Origin: JBGQOG01 sp052113705
GTDB lineage: Bacteria; Pseudomonadota; Alphaproteobacteria; Rhodobacterales; Rhodobacteraceae
DNA length: 64,000 bases
NCBI RefSeq assembly: GCF_052113705.1
Contig: NZ_JBGQOG010000002.1
Location: 248,001 to 312,000, forward strand
Reading direction: 5' to 3'
Shown here: positions 1 to 7,651 of the stretch, one piece after another
How positions within the stretch are numbered: the first letter of the stretch is position 1
Layout of the letters: each line of letters opens with the position of its first letter
Position numbers and translations under genes: made by a program
Notes under the pieces: model-generated
The model's database searches: none
What the model was told of the DNA's origin: nothing
What the model saw: the letters and a program-made list of their open reading frames with translations, nothing else

Positions 1-513
1 CAGGTTGCGCGGCGCGGGGCCTTTGCGGATCCGGCCGGCGGTGTCGTAATGCGAGCCGTGGCAGGGGCAGAACCAACCGTCGAAATCGCCCGAGTTATTG
101 CCCAGCGGCACGCAGCCGAGATGCGTACACACGCCCATCATCACCAGCCATTCGCCGGCTTCATCCAGGGTGCGGTTCTCGTCCGTTGCCGGTGCGTCGG
201 CGGCCAGGTTCGAGTTTTCAGCGTTGCCGTCGACCAGATCGCTGAGATTGACGGCGCGACCCTCTTCAATTTCCTTGGCGGTGCGGCGGCGGATAAACAC
301 CGGCTTGCCGCGCCATTTCACCGTCAGCTGGGTGCCGACTTCCATGCCCGAAACATCGACGTAAATGGAGGACAGCGCCTTCACATCCGCCGAAGCGTTC
401 ATTTGGTTGACGAGCGGCCAAACGGCGGCGCCGGCAGTGACGGCCCCAGCCCCGGCGGTGGCGTAGTAGAGGAAATCCCTCCGGGTGCCTGCGTGATCTT
501 CTGCGTGGGACAC
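1..513 (-). CDS. petA: Ubiquinol-cytochrome c reductase Rieske iron-sulfur subunit (3' end outside window)
   Basis: Rieske subunit of the cytochrome bc1 complex, which passes electrons from ubiquinol to cytochrome c1 at the periplasmic face. It starts at a GTG (MSHAEDHAGTRRDFL) preceded by GGAGAAAAC; an ATG is absent nearby. A twin-arginine motif (TRRDFL, residues 10-15) and a hydrophobic anchor (about 17-35) fit a Tat-exported, membrane-anchored protein. Both cluster-binding boxes are visible: CTHLGC near residue 128 and CPCHGSH near 150. The last about 20 codons lie beyond position 1. The cytochrome b and c1 genes should follow outside the window. It lies downstream of petR on the same strand, as in R. 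capsulatus. The 249-bp gap at 514-762 holds no gene that I can see and presumably carries the pet promoter. Confidence 0.97.
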   Translation of the reverse strand, partial: MSHAEDHAGTRRDFLYYATAGAGAVTAGAAVWPLVNQMNASADVKALSSIYVDVSGMEVGTQLTVKWRGKPVFIRRRTAKEIEEGRAVNLSDLVDGNAENSNLAADAPATDENRTLDEAGEWLVMMGVCTHLGCVPLGNNSGDFDGWFCPCHGSHYDTAGRIRKGPAPRNL

Positions 514-762
514 GAGTTTTCTCCATTCCCGGGCCTTGGGTCAGGCCGATACGACTAGTCGGGCCGTGCGAAAGCACTGCCTGTGACGGGGCTTGTAGCA
601 ATCACATCCCCGTGCGTCCAGCAGACAATAGCGCGCAGGGCCCGGGATTTTCACGGGTTTCCACCCTGTTGCGCAAAGGCCCCGTTCCTTCGCGCGGTTG
701 TGAGCGGCGGTGATCGGCGTGGGGGTCACAGGCTGGGCGCCCGGTGGCGGGGCGCGCCGGGG

Positions 763-1488
763 TCATTCGGGGCACAGCATATAGCCCAGCCCGCGGACGG
801 TTTGCAAAAACCGCGGCTCCCGCGGGTCCGGCTCGATCTTGCGGCGCAGGCGGGTGATCTGCACATCCACCGCGCGGTCCTGCCCGCCCGCCTCTGCGGT
901 GGCGTCGCGGTCACGGTCGCGGCCCAGCTCGTCGATCAGATCGGTGCGGCTGACCACCTCGCCCGCGCGGCCCGCAAAAATCCGCATCAGTGCCGCCTCG
1001 GTCGCGGTCAGCCGCAACGGGGTTTCCCCCGACCACAGCTCGCCCCGGTCCTGATCGTAGCGCAGCGGCCCGAGGCTGAGGAACTTCGGCCCCGTTTCGA
1101 CCAGGGCGGGCACGCGCCGCAAGATGGCATTGATTCGCAGCAACAACTCTTTCGGCTCAAAGGGCTTGGCGAGGTAGTCATCGGCGCCCGCCTCCAACCC
1201 TTCGATCCGCTCGCGGGTTTCGCCCCGGGCGGTCAGCAGGAGGATGGGGGTGGTGATCCGCTTGCGCAGATCGCGGGTCAGCGTCAGACCGTCCTCGCCC
1301 GGCATCATCACGTCAAGGACGATCAGGTTGAATTCGAGCCCCGCCAAGAGGCGGCGGGCCTGCGCCGCATCGCGGGCGGCGGTCACCAGGAAACCGTTCC
1401 GGATCAGGAATTTTTGCAAAAGACCCCGGATGCGCTCGTCGTCGTCAACGATGAGCAAATGCGGGCTGGTGGGGGCAGAGCCGGTCAT
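763..1488 (-). CDS. petR: OmpR-family response regulator PetR
   Basis: DNA-binding response regulator of 241 residues. The receiver domain (about 10-122) shows the acidic pocket (VDDD at 14-17), phospho-acceptor Asp59, Thr86 and Lys108. A winged-helix output domain (about 140-240) ends in the family-typical RGLGYML. Residues 195-210 hold a charged insert rich in Asp and Arg before the recognition helix. It starts 1 bp after the petP stop, so the two are co-transcribed, and it is followed by petA. In R. capsulatus PetR is known to be needed for growth beyond its neighbourhood to the bc1 genes. No sensor kinase gene is adjacent; the upstream partner is the MarR-like PetP. The assignment rests on family features plus gene order. 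Confidence 0.93.
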   Translation of the reverse strand: MTGSAPTSPHLLIVDDDERIRGLLQKFLIRNGFLVTAARDAAQARRLLAGLEFNLIVLDVMMPGEDGLTLTRDLRKRITTPILLLTARGETRERIEGLEAGADDYLAKPFEPKELLLRINAILRRVPALVETGPKFLSLGPLRYDQDRGELWSGETPLRLTATEAALMRIFAGRAGEVVSRTDLIDELGRDRDRDATAEAGGQDRAVDVQITRLRRKIEPDPREPRFLQTVRGLGYMLCPE

Positions 1489-1489
1489 G

Positions 1490-1993
1490 TCAGGCGTCCT
1501 TCAACATCTGGTAGTGGCGGCGCAGGTCGGGATCCATCATCGCTTCCAGCACCTGCCGGAACCCGGCAACCGCCTGCGGGCCCGCCGCGCGATAGGCCGC
1601 GCGCATGCGGCTGCGCTGCGCCTCGGACAGCAGACGTTCCAGTTCCGCGCCTTTCTCGGTCAGGAAAAGATGGCGTTCGCGTTTGTCCTTCCGCCCCACC
1701 CGGTTATCAACCAGACCATCCTCGATCAAGGTGCGCAGCACCCGGTTCAGGCTTTGCTTGGTCACCCCGAGAACGGTCAGCAGGGTGTTCACCGTCAGCC
1801 CCTGCTGGCGGTTGATGAAGTGCAACGCCCGGTGGTGCGCGCGGCCATAGCCGTGCTGATCCAGAATCATGTCCGGCTGCGAGGTAAAGCCGCGGTAGGC
1901 GAAGAACATCGCCTCGATGCCCTTGCGCAATTGCTCATCCGTCAAAAACAGCAGGCTCTCGCCGCCCGCCGCACTTGCTCCGATATCTGCCAT
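1490..1993 (-). CDS. petP: MarR-family regulator PetP
   Basis: Winged-helix regulator of 167 residues. The ATG at 1993 (MADIGASAAGG) is chosen because GGGGAAG lies just upstream; the frame stays open further but without a better ribosome site. The MarR core spans about residues 45-140 and includes the helix-turn-helix KQSLNRVLRTLIEDGLV and the beta-wing basic loop GRKDKRER. It is placed directly ahead of petR, and in R. capsulatus petP and petR are co-transcribed. It faces ilvE divergently across a 154-bp AT-rich gap holding an inverted repeat that could be its operator. Pairing a MarR protein with an orphan response regulator is unusual. Ligand unknown. Confidence 0.88.
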   Translation of the reverse strand: MADIGASAAGGESLLFLTDEQLRKGIEAMFFAYRGFTSQPDMILDQHGYGRAHHRALHFINRQQGLTVNTLLTVLGVTKQSLNRVLRTLIEDGLVDNRVGRKDKRERHLFLTEKGAELERLLSEAQRSRMRAAYRAAGPQAVAGFRQVLEAMMDPDLRRHYQMLKDA

Positions 1994-2077
1994 CACTTCC
2001 CCTTTCAGCTGGGGGTAATTTACGTCAGCCTTGTTGACTTTCCAAGAATCAATCTGTAGCCGTTTCGTGATTTTGCG

Positions 2078-2105
2078 CAATAATATGTCCGAAATGGACT
2101 TATTG
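2078..2105. promoter_or_regulatory. Inverted repeat in the petP/ilvE divergent promoter region
   Basis: The arms read CAATAA-tat-GTCC on the left and GGAC-TTATTG on the right, around a 5-nt centre GAAAT, so they pair fully except for a 3-nt insertion in the left arm. An 8-bp palindrome TTGCGCAA overlaps the left edge (2073-2080). The site ends 42 bp before the ilvE start codon. Its size and position fit a MarR-type operator, with PetP the obvious candidate, but nothing here proves binding. Confidence 0.5.
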
Positions 2106-2147
2106 GCGAAATTAATGAAAATTTATATGCGCGCCGAAGGAGGTATC

Positions 2148-3017
2148 ATGTCGGCAAGTTTTGAAAACCGCGATGGGACGATCTGGATGGACGGGGCGCT
2201 GGTCGACTGGCGCAAGGCGCAGGTGCATGTGCTCACGCATGCGCTGCACTATGGTTCGGCGGTGTTTGAGGGCGAGCGTGCCTATGGCGGCCGCATCTTC
2301 AAATCGCGCGAACATGCCGAGCGGCTGCGGCGTTCGGGTGACCTGCTCGACATGCCGGTCCCCTATAGCGTGGAGGAGATCATGGCCGCGAAAGAGGCGG
2401 TGCTGGCGGCCAATGGCCTGACAGACGGCTATCTGCGGGTGATCGCCTGGCGCGGTGCGGGCCCCGAGATGGGCGTGGCGGCGGCGGGCAATCCGGTGCG
2501 GATGGCGGTCGCGGCCTGGGAATGGGGGGCCTATTACGGCCCGGCCAAGATGCAGGGCGCCAAGCTGGATATCTCGCGCTGGAAACGGCCGGATCCGGAG
2601 ACGATTCCCTGCCATGCCAAGGCCTCGGGCCTCTATATGATCTGCACGATGTCGAAACATGCGGCGCAGGCCAAAGGCTGCTCGGATGCGCTGATGTTCG
2701 ACTATCGCGGCTTTGTGGCCGAGGCGACCAGCGCCAATGTGTTCTTTGTGAAAGACGGCGTGGTGCACACGCCGCTGCCGGATGCGTTCCTGAACGGGAT
2801 CACCCGGCAGACGGTGATTGATCTGTTGCGCGACAAGGGGGTGGAAGTGCGCGAGCGGCATATTCTGGCCGAGGAATTGCCGGGTTTTGAGCAATGCTGG
2901 CTGACCGGCTCGGCGGCGGAAATCACGCCGGTGGCCGAGATCGGGCCGCATCGCTACACGGTGGGCGAGCTGACGCGCTGGGTGGTCGGGGCCTATGAGG
3001 CCTTTGTCCGCGCCTGA
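2148..3017 (+). CDS. ilvE: Branched-chain-amino-acid aminotransferase
   Basis: PLP-dependent class IV aminotransferase of 289 residues that interconverts Leu, Ile and Val with their 2-oxo acids using 2-oxoglutarate/glutamate. The start ATG at 2148 follows a near-perfect GAAGGAGG site; the reading frame extends upstream but without such a signal. Visible family features are the N-terminal HYGSAVFEGERAY (about 27-39), a HAKASGLYM stretch near residue 155 containing the likely PLP lysine, and VAEATSANVFFV near 190 in place of the classical EGSGENLF. It is divergent from petP and monocistronic in appearance, with a strong hairpin after the stop. Confidence 0.93.
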   Translation: MSASFENRDGTIWMDGALVDWRKAQVHVLTHALHYGSAVFEGERAYGGRIFKSREHAERLRRSGDLLDMPVPYSVEEIMAAKEAVLAANGLTDGYLRVIAWRGAGPEMGVAAAGNPVRMAVAAWEWGAYYGPAKMQGAKLDISRWKRPDPETIPCHAKASGLYMICTMSKHAAQAKGCSDALMFDYRGFVAEATSANVFFVKDGVVHTPLPDAFLNGITRQTVIDLLRDKGVEVRERHILAEELPGFEQCWLTGSAAEITPVAEIGPHRYTVGELTRWVVGAYEAFVRA

Positions 3018-3025
3018 AATGTTTT

Positions 3026-3063
3026 CCGGCCGGTGCCCTTGCGGGGGCATCGGCCGGGGCTTT
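3026..3063 (+). terminator. Hairpin terminator after ilvE
   Basis: A 13-bp stem (CCGGCCGGTGCCC paired with its complement, one G-U) with a short loop begins 8 bp past the ilvE stop and is followed by GGGCTTT. The T-run is short, so termination may be incomplete. Confidence 0.65.
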
Positions 3064-3086
3064 GACTGTCAATTTGGGCTGTCAGA

Positions 3087-3281
3087 TCAGACGGTGCGGC
3101 CGCGGGCGATCCGCATATATTCAACGGCGCGGCGGTTCTGCACGGTCATTTTCTCGGTGCCGCGCTGGCGCAGCGACTGAATGGCCGGGTGCAGCGTCTG
3201 CCCCTGCAACAGTTCCACATAGCGGCGCAAGCGGGTGCCGCCGGAGACGAGTCGTTTATGGTCAAGCAGATGTCTTTGCAT
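3087..3281 (-). CDS. Small basic protein of unknown function
   Basis: A 64-residue protein (MQRHLLDHKRLV...) rich in Arg and Lys, with no membrane segment, signal peptide or recognised domain. The start at 3281 is supported by GGAGGAGG 5-6 nt upstream, one of the best ribosome sites in the window. It lies 60 bp after the end of the DMT transporter gene on the same strand, so it may be the second gene of that operon, and its 3' end faces ilvE. The ribosome site and clean context argue for a real gene; I do not recognise the family. Confidence 0.55.
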   Translation of the reverse strand: MQRHLLDHKRLVSGGTRLRRYVELLQGQTLHPAIQSLRQRGTEKMTVQNRRAVEYMRIARGRTV

Positions 3282-3341
3282 GTCATCCTCCTCCAAAGCC
3301 CAGATGGGTCCAAAAGACTATAGCACGAAAGCGGGCGCGTT

Positions 3342-4259
3342 TCACCCCTGCGGGGTCATCGCCTTGCGTTGGCGGGTGCGCTCCAGCCCCAGCTGACGTT
3401 CGCGCCAGATGATCAGCACCCCGGCGGCAATCACCAGCGCCGCCCCGGCGAGCATCACCAAAGTGGGCACTTCGCCGAAGAAAAAGTACCCGATTCCAAG
3501 GGCAAAGATCATCGAGGCATATTCGAACGGGGCGATCACCCCCGCATCTGCATGGCGATAGGAGGAGGTCAGCAGGATCTGGCCGAGCCCGCCCAACAGC
3601 CCGGCGGCAATCAGCCGACCGGCCTCGCCGCCCGTGGGCAAGGCCCAGCCAAAGGGGATCGTCAGCAGCGACATGCCGGTGGAGGTGATCGAGAACCAGA
3701 ACACGATGGCGCTGGTCTTCTCGGAGAAAACCAGTTTGCGCACAAAGACCTGCGCGAGCGAGGCGCAGAGCGCGGCCCCCAGCACCACCATGGCGCCGAA
3801 AGCCTCGCGGTCGCTGGCATTCCCCAGCGCGGTCAGCCGCGGCGAAAGCACAATGACCACCCCAACGAGACCCAGCGCCACGGCGGTCAGGCGGAAGGCC
3901 CGCACCTCTTCGCCCAGAAACATGGCCGCCAGAATAACCGTGAGCAGGGGTGCGGCATAGCCGATGGCCGTCACTTCCGGCAGCGGCAGCAGGCCCAGCC
4001 CGGCAAAGCCGAGACCCATCGAGGTGGTGCCGACCACGCCGCGCCAGACATGGCCCATCGGGGCGGCAACCTTCAGGCCGGTGCCCAGTTCCTTGCGCCA
4101 CCAAAGCCAGACCAGGATCACCGGAATCGCAAAGAAGGAGCGGAAGAAGACCGCTTCGCCCGGCGGAATCGTGGCCGCTGTGGATTTGATCAGCGAGGAC
4201 ATGGCGATGAAAACCATGACCGAACAGATTTTGAGGGTGATGCCGCGCAAAGGATTCAT
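3342..4259 (-). CDS. DMT-superfamily (EamA) inner-membrane transporter
   Basis: A 305-residue membrane protein with about ten predicted transmembrane segments arranged as two EamA repeats (about 8-135 and 150-280). Typical signatures include FFRSFFAIPVIL in helix 2 and AYAAPLLTVILAAMFLGEEV-like residues at the end of the first repeat. Members of this superfamily export or import metabolites, and substrates cannot be read from sequence. The start MNPLRGITLKI is the first Met of the frame. A small basic protein gene follows on the same strand, and ohr lies upstream. Confidence 0.85.
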   Translation of the reverse strand: MNPLRGITLKICSVMVFIAMSSLIKSTAATIPPGEAVFFRSFFAIPVILVWLWWRKELGTGLKVAAPMGHVWRGVVGTTSMGLGFAGLGLLPLPEVTAIGYAAPLLTVILAAMFLGEEVRAFRLTAVALGLVGVVIVLSPRLTALGNASDREAFGAMVVLGAALCASLAQVFVRKLVFSEKTSAIVFWFSITSTGMSLLTIPFGWALPTGGEAGRLIAAGLLGGLGQILLTSSYRHADAGVIAPFEYASMIFALGIGYFFFGEVPTLVMLAGAALVIAAGVLIIWRERQLGLERTRQRKAMTPQG

Positions 4260-4348
4260 GCGCTGACCCTAGCCCGCGCGGCGGCGAATGAAACCCTCAA
4301 ATATGCCCGGCAGCGGCAGAAAATACTGCGGCCGCTGCCGGGGCAGGG

Positions 4349-4774
4349 TCAGACAAGCGTGGTGGCCACGTCGAGATTGCCGCGGGTGGCGTGCGAATAG
4401 GGGCAAACCTTGTGGGTTTTCTCAAACAAGGCTTCGGCGGCCTCCGGCGCGATGCCCGGCAGCGATACCTCAAGCGAAACCTGCAGGCCAAACCCGCCAT
4501 CCGAGCGCGGCCCGATGCCGACATGCGCGGTCACCGCGACATCGGCGGGGATCTGCACGCTCTTATCCTGCGAAGCCACGTATTTCATCGCGCCAAGGAA
4601 GCAGGCCGCATAGCCCGCTGCGAACAACTGCTCGGGATTGTTCCCCTGACCGTTGCCGCCCAGTTCCTTCGGCGTCGCCAGTTTCACCGAGAGGCTGCCG
4701 TCCAGCGTGCTGGAGGCGCCATCGCGGCCGCCCGTGGCCTTGGCTGCGGTCTTGTAGAGCACATTTACCGACAT
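4349..4774 (-). CDS. ohr: Organic hydroperoxide resistance protein Ohr
   Basis: Thiol peroxidase of the OsmC/Ohr family (141 residues) that reduces organic hydroperoxides in the cytoplasm. Both redox cysteines are present: Cys58 in YAACFLGAM and Cys124 in KVCPYSHATRGN. Ohr rather than OsmC is indicated by MSVNVLYKTAAKATGGRDG at the N-terminus. The ATG at 4774 follows GAAAGGACTC; a longer open frame upstream is ignored because it would run through ohrR. It is divergent from ohrR, with two palindromes between them, so derepression by peroxide-oxidised OhrR is expected. Confidence 0.96.
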   Translation of the reverse strand: MSVNVLYKTAAKATGGRDGASSTLDGSLSVKLATPKELGGNGQGNNPEQLFAAGYAACFLGAMKYVASQDKSVQIPADVAVTAHVGIGPRSDGGFGLQVSLEVSLPGIAPEAAEALFEKTHKVCPYSHATRGNLDVATTLV

Positions 4775-4802
4775 CGTGAGTCCTTTCAGTCGCATAAGAT
4801 TA

Positions 4803-4816
4803 AATCGTGTACGATT
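4803..4816. promoter_or_regulatory. OhrR-type operator 1
   Basis: AATCGT-gt-ACGATT, 6-bp arms around a 2-bp centre, 29 bp upstream of the ohr start codon. Its close relative at 4857-4870 shares the same arm core and spacing, which is what a dimeric MarR/OhrR repressor would require. Confidence 0.65.
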
Positions 4817-4856
4817 GATATGTGAACGGGGGCATGAAGTCAAGCGCTTGCGAAAC

Positions 4857-4870
4857 AATCGCGTGCGATA
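4857..4870. promoter_or_regulatory. OhrR-type operator 2
   Basis: aATCGC-gt-GCGATa, 5-bp perfect arms, a variant of the palindrome at 4803-4816 and 13 bp upstream of the ohrR start codon. A second 10-bp palindrome CAAGCGCTTG lies between the two (4841-4850). Position suggests autoregulation of ohrR. Confidence 0.6.
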
Positions 4871-4882
4871 TACATTCAACGC

Positions 4883-5335
4883 ATGGATCAGACACTCCCC
4901 CTCGAAACGCAGCTGTGCTTTGCGCTCTATTCCGCCAGTCACGCGATGACCCGGGTCTACAAGCCATTGCTGGAAGGGATGGGGCTGACCTATCCGCAAT
5001 ATCTGGTGATGCTGGCGCTGTGGGAACCGCCTGCGGCGGCGGCGCCTGCCGTGGGGCAGACCGTCGGACAACTGGGCGCGCGCCTGCATCTGGAATCCAA
5101 CACGCTGACCCCGTTGTTGAAGCGGCTTGAGACGGTCGGGTTGATCCACCGCCAACGCGATGCTCAGGACGAGCGTCAGGTGCGCATCGTGCTGAGCGCC
5201 GCCGGAGAGGGGTTGCGCGCGCAGGCCGCGACGATTCCGGCCTGCATCCAGACGGCAACCGGGCTGGATCTGACAGCCTTGCGGCAATTGCAGGCCGATA
5301 TCGCTGCGCTGCGCGACCGGCTGGGCGCCGCCTGA
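4883..5335 (+). CDS. ohrR: MarR-family organic-peroxide sensor OhrR
   Basis: Repressor of 150 residues that releases DNA when its reactive cysteine is oxidised by organic hydroperoxide. The sensor is Cys12 in LCFALYSAS, at the position conserved in OhrR. The tyrosines expected to polarise it appear in the first helices and in LTYPQYLVMLALWE. The wHTH with LGARLHLESNTLTPLLKRLE and the wing QRDAQDERQVRI follow. An in-frame alanine-rich stretch near residues 50-60 is a small insertion between helices. It is divergent from ohr. Confidence 0.94.
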   Translation: MDQTLPLETQLCFALYSASHAMTRVYKPLLEGMGLTYPQYLVMLALWEPPAAAAPAVGQTVGQLGARLHLESNTLTPLLKRLETVGLIHRQRDAQDERQVRIVLSAAGEGLRAQAATIPACIQTATGLDLTALRQLQADIAALRDRLGAA

Positions 5336-5720
5336 CCGTCCCGGGTCCGAAGCGCCGCGAAAAGGCGGGCTATGCGGGTTCCGTCGGCGCTGTCAGATGC
5401 CCCTCACCACGGCCCTTCAAGCCCAGGCCTCTTCCTGGCCCCCTGAGGCGCAAGCCGGTACGGACGCGCTATAACCGTCAGAACACCGATATGCCGCGCC
5501 ACCATGCGCCGCATCAGCCTCTGCGCCGATTTCCGCACCCGCATTCCCCCCCCCCCAACGCCAGCGTCAGCCACCAGACTTCAGGACCACGGTCTGCTCT
5601 GCCGCAACGCCTGTTCCTTGCTGCGGCGGCAGATCAGACAGGCACAGGTGATGGCGCCCGTGATAAGATCTGCGGGGGGAACGCGGCGCGTGACATCCGG
5701 GCACCATGGAGGCCGCGCGC
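5336..5720. other. Gene-free gap with an 11-C tract
   Basis: The 385 bp between ohrR and queG hold no open frame with a convincing ribosome site or recognisable product. The notable content is a run of 11 cytosines at 5546-5556. Short frames pass through the run, but the translations on either side look like random high-GC sequence. Confidence 0.6.
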
Positions 5721-6785
5721 TTAATCTTCGTCGGACAGAGCGGCGGACGTCAGCCGCGCCAGTGCCCACCGCGCCGCCTCGGCCACCGTCGGATCGGCAT
5801 CAGAGGTCAGGGCGGTGGCGGCGGGCGCCAGCGCCGCCTGCCCGGAATTGCCAATGGCATAGAGGACATTGCGCACCATCCGGTCCCGCCCGATCCGCTT
5901 GATCGGGCTGCCCGCAAAGCGCGCCCGGAAGCCCGCATCATCCAGCTGCGACAGTTCGGCCAACAGCGGCGGATCGGCTTCCCGCGCGGCATAGCCGATC
6001 TCACGCGCCTCGGCGGCAAACTTGTTCCAGGGGCAGGCGGCCAGGCAATCATCGCAGCCATAGATCCGGTTGCCCATCAGGCCGCGCAACTCAGGGTCCA
6101 CCGGCCCCCTGTGCTCGATGGTCAGATAGGAAATACAGCGCCGCGCATCGAGCTGATAGGGCGCCGGAAACGCCGCTGTCGGGCAGACGTCAAGGCAGGC
6201 GGTGCAGCTGCCGCAATGGCTGACCTCGGCCAGATCCGGTTCCAACTCCAACGTGGTGAAAATCGCCCCCAGAAAGAACCAGCTGCCCAGATCCCGCGCC
6301 AAGAGATTGGTGTGCTTGCCCTGCCAGCCCAGACCCGCCGCCTGTGCCAGCGGTTTTTCCATCACTGGCGCGGTATCGACGAAGACCTTGATCTCCGCCG
6401 CATCGCCCCGCTTTTTCGCGGCCTCGATCAGCCAGATCCCCAGCCGCTTCAGCCGCCGCTTGACCAGATCATGGTAGTCCTTGCCCTGCGCATAGACGCT
6501 GATCGCCCCGTGCTCCGGCATCCCCAGCACCGCCATCGGATCACTCTCGGGCGTATAAACCTCGGCCAGCATGATCACTGAGCGCGCCTCGGGCCAGAGC
6601 GCATCCGGCGCGCCGCGCCAATGCATCCGCTCGGCCATCCAGCCCATCTGCCCGTGACGCCCCGCCGCGACAAATTCCGCCAACCGCGCGGCCAGTTCGG
6701 GCACCGCATCCGGCCGACAGACCCGCGCCTTGGAGAAGCCTTCCTCCAGCGCGCGCGCGATCAGCAGGTCTTTCAGTCCCTCCAT
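5721..6785 (-). CDS. queG: Epoxyqueuosine reductase
   Basis: Cobalamin- and Fe-S-dependent enzyme (354 residues) that reduces epoxyqueuosine to queuosine in tRNA. The N-terminal cobalamin-binding domain includes YAQGKDYHDLVKRRL and the FVDTAPVMEKPLAQAAGLGWQGKH region. It is followed by two [4Fe-4S] boxes, CGSCTACLDVCP near residue 190 and CDDCLAACPW near 240. The C-terminal about 75 residues form the short HEAT-like region of the family. The start MEGLKDLLIARA matches family length. It sits 90 bp upstream of nothing on its strand and just after the glutathione S-transferase gene. Confidence 0.96.
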   Translation of the reverse strand: MEGLKDLLIARALEEGFSKARVCRPDAVPELAARLAEFVAAGRHGQMGWMAERMHWRGAPDALWPEARSVIMLAEVYTPESDPMAVLGMPEHGAISVYAQGKDYHDLVKRRLKRLGIWLIEAAKKRGDAAEIKVFVDTAPVMEKPLAQAAGLGWQGKHTNLLARDLGSWFFLGAIFTTLELEPDLAEVSHCGSCTACLDVCPTAAFPAPYQLDARRCISYLTIEHRGPVDPELRGLMGNRIYGCDDCLAACPWNKFAAEAREIGYAAREADPPLLAELSQLDDAGFRARFAGSPIKRIGRDRMVRNVLYAIGNSGQAALAPAATALTSDADPTVAEAARWALARLTSAALSDED

Positions 6786-6875
6786 GCCGCGCCCCCTTTG
6801 CCTGATTGCAAATATCCTCGGGGGGCACGGGGGGCAGACAGCCCCCCGCCGCCGTGCAATCCCGCGGCCCGGATC

Positions 6876-7541
6876 TCAGAAATCCAGCTCGGCATATTGC
6901 GGTGCCGGCGGCAGCCCCGGGATCTGATCGGCCAGAAGCGAGCGGAAGGCCGGCCGCGATTTGATCTTGGCGTACCAATCCTTGACGTTGGACGAGCGGT
7001 CCCAGTCCACATCCGAGATGTAATCGAGGCAGCTCAGATGCGCGGCGGCGGTGAAATCCGCCAGCGTCATCGCATCGCCCGCCAGCCAGCGCCGCTGATC
7101 CAGCAGCCAGCCCATGTAATCCAGGTGGAATTTCACCGCCGACAGGCCGGATTTCACGTTCTTGCTGTCGGGGTAACCTTGTTTCATCACCTTTTTCCAG
7201 ACCCGCTCGCCCATGATCTTGGCGGTGACCTCGGTGTTGAACTTGTCGTCGAACCAGGCGCAGAGCCGCCGCACCTCATAGCGCCCGTCAGGGTCGCGCG
7301 GCATCAACGGCGGCGAGGGGATGGTTTCCTCCAGATATTCACAAATCGCCTGACTCTCAGAGAAGGTCCGGTTGTCGTATTTCAGCACCGGCACCTTGCC
7401 CGCCGGGTTGCGGCGCAGGAATTCCACGCTCTGCTCCCAGTAGCGCTCTTCGACCAGCTCCACCTCGATCCGTTTCTCGGCGAGGGTCAGACGTACCTTG
7501 CGGCAAAAGGGCGAGAGCGCGACGTGGTAAAGACGGGTCAT
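6876..7541 (-). CDS. Glutathione S-transferase family protein
   Basis: A 221-residue GST-fold protein. The thioredoxin-like N-domain (1-80) starts MTRLYHVALSPFCRKVRLTLAEK with a Ser-Pro-Phe-Cys motif at the glutathione site and the cis-proline/ESQAICEYLEE region at 52-70. An all-helical C-domain (about 90-215) contains the N-capping box LADFTAAAHLSCLDYI. The ATG at 7541 precedes MTRLYH, typical for the family; longer upstream frames lack a ribosome site. The physiological substrate cannot be told. It lies in line with queG downstream and mtgA upstream, with gaps of about 100 bp. Confidence 0.9.
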   Translation of the reverse strand: MTRLYHVALSPFCRKVRLTLAEKRIEVELVEERYWEQSVEFLRRNPAGKVPVLKYDNRTFSESQAICEYLEETIPSPPLMPRDPDGRYEVRRLCAWFDDKFNTEVTAKIMGERVWKKVMKQGYPDSKNVKSGLSAVKFHLDYMGWLLDQRRWLAGDAMTLADFTAAAHLSCLDYISDVDWDRSSNVKDWYAKIKSRPAFRSLLADQIPGLPPAPQYAELDF

Positions 7542-7651
7542 GGCGCGGGTTCTGGCTCCGGAGGACAGGGGATTTAACCTGTGATAGCCCCCGGGGCGGG
7601 CAGGATCAATGGGGGGAGGCGGCAGCCATCCTTTCGCGCGGCGGTCGTCGG

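Noticed and set aside
541..729. A 62-codon minus-strand frame between petR and petA
   Set aside because: No ribosome site, and its translation has no recognisable features; the region is better read as the pet promoter/leader.
4841..4850. CAAGCGCTTG palindrome as a third OhrR site
   Set aside because: Its arms do not share the ATCG core of the two flanking operators, so it is only mentioned in passing.
5504..5902. A 132-codon plus-strand frame through the C tract
   Set aside because: It runs well into queG on the opposite strand, is low-complexity, and lacks a ribosome site; a phase-variable gene across the C tract is not supported by the translations on either side.
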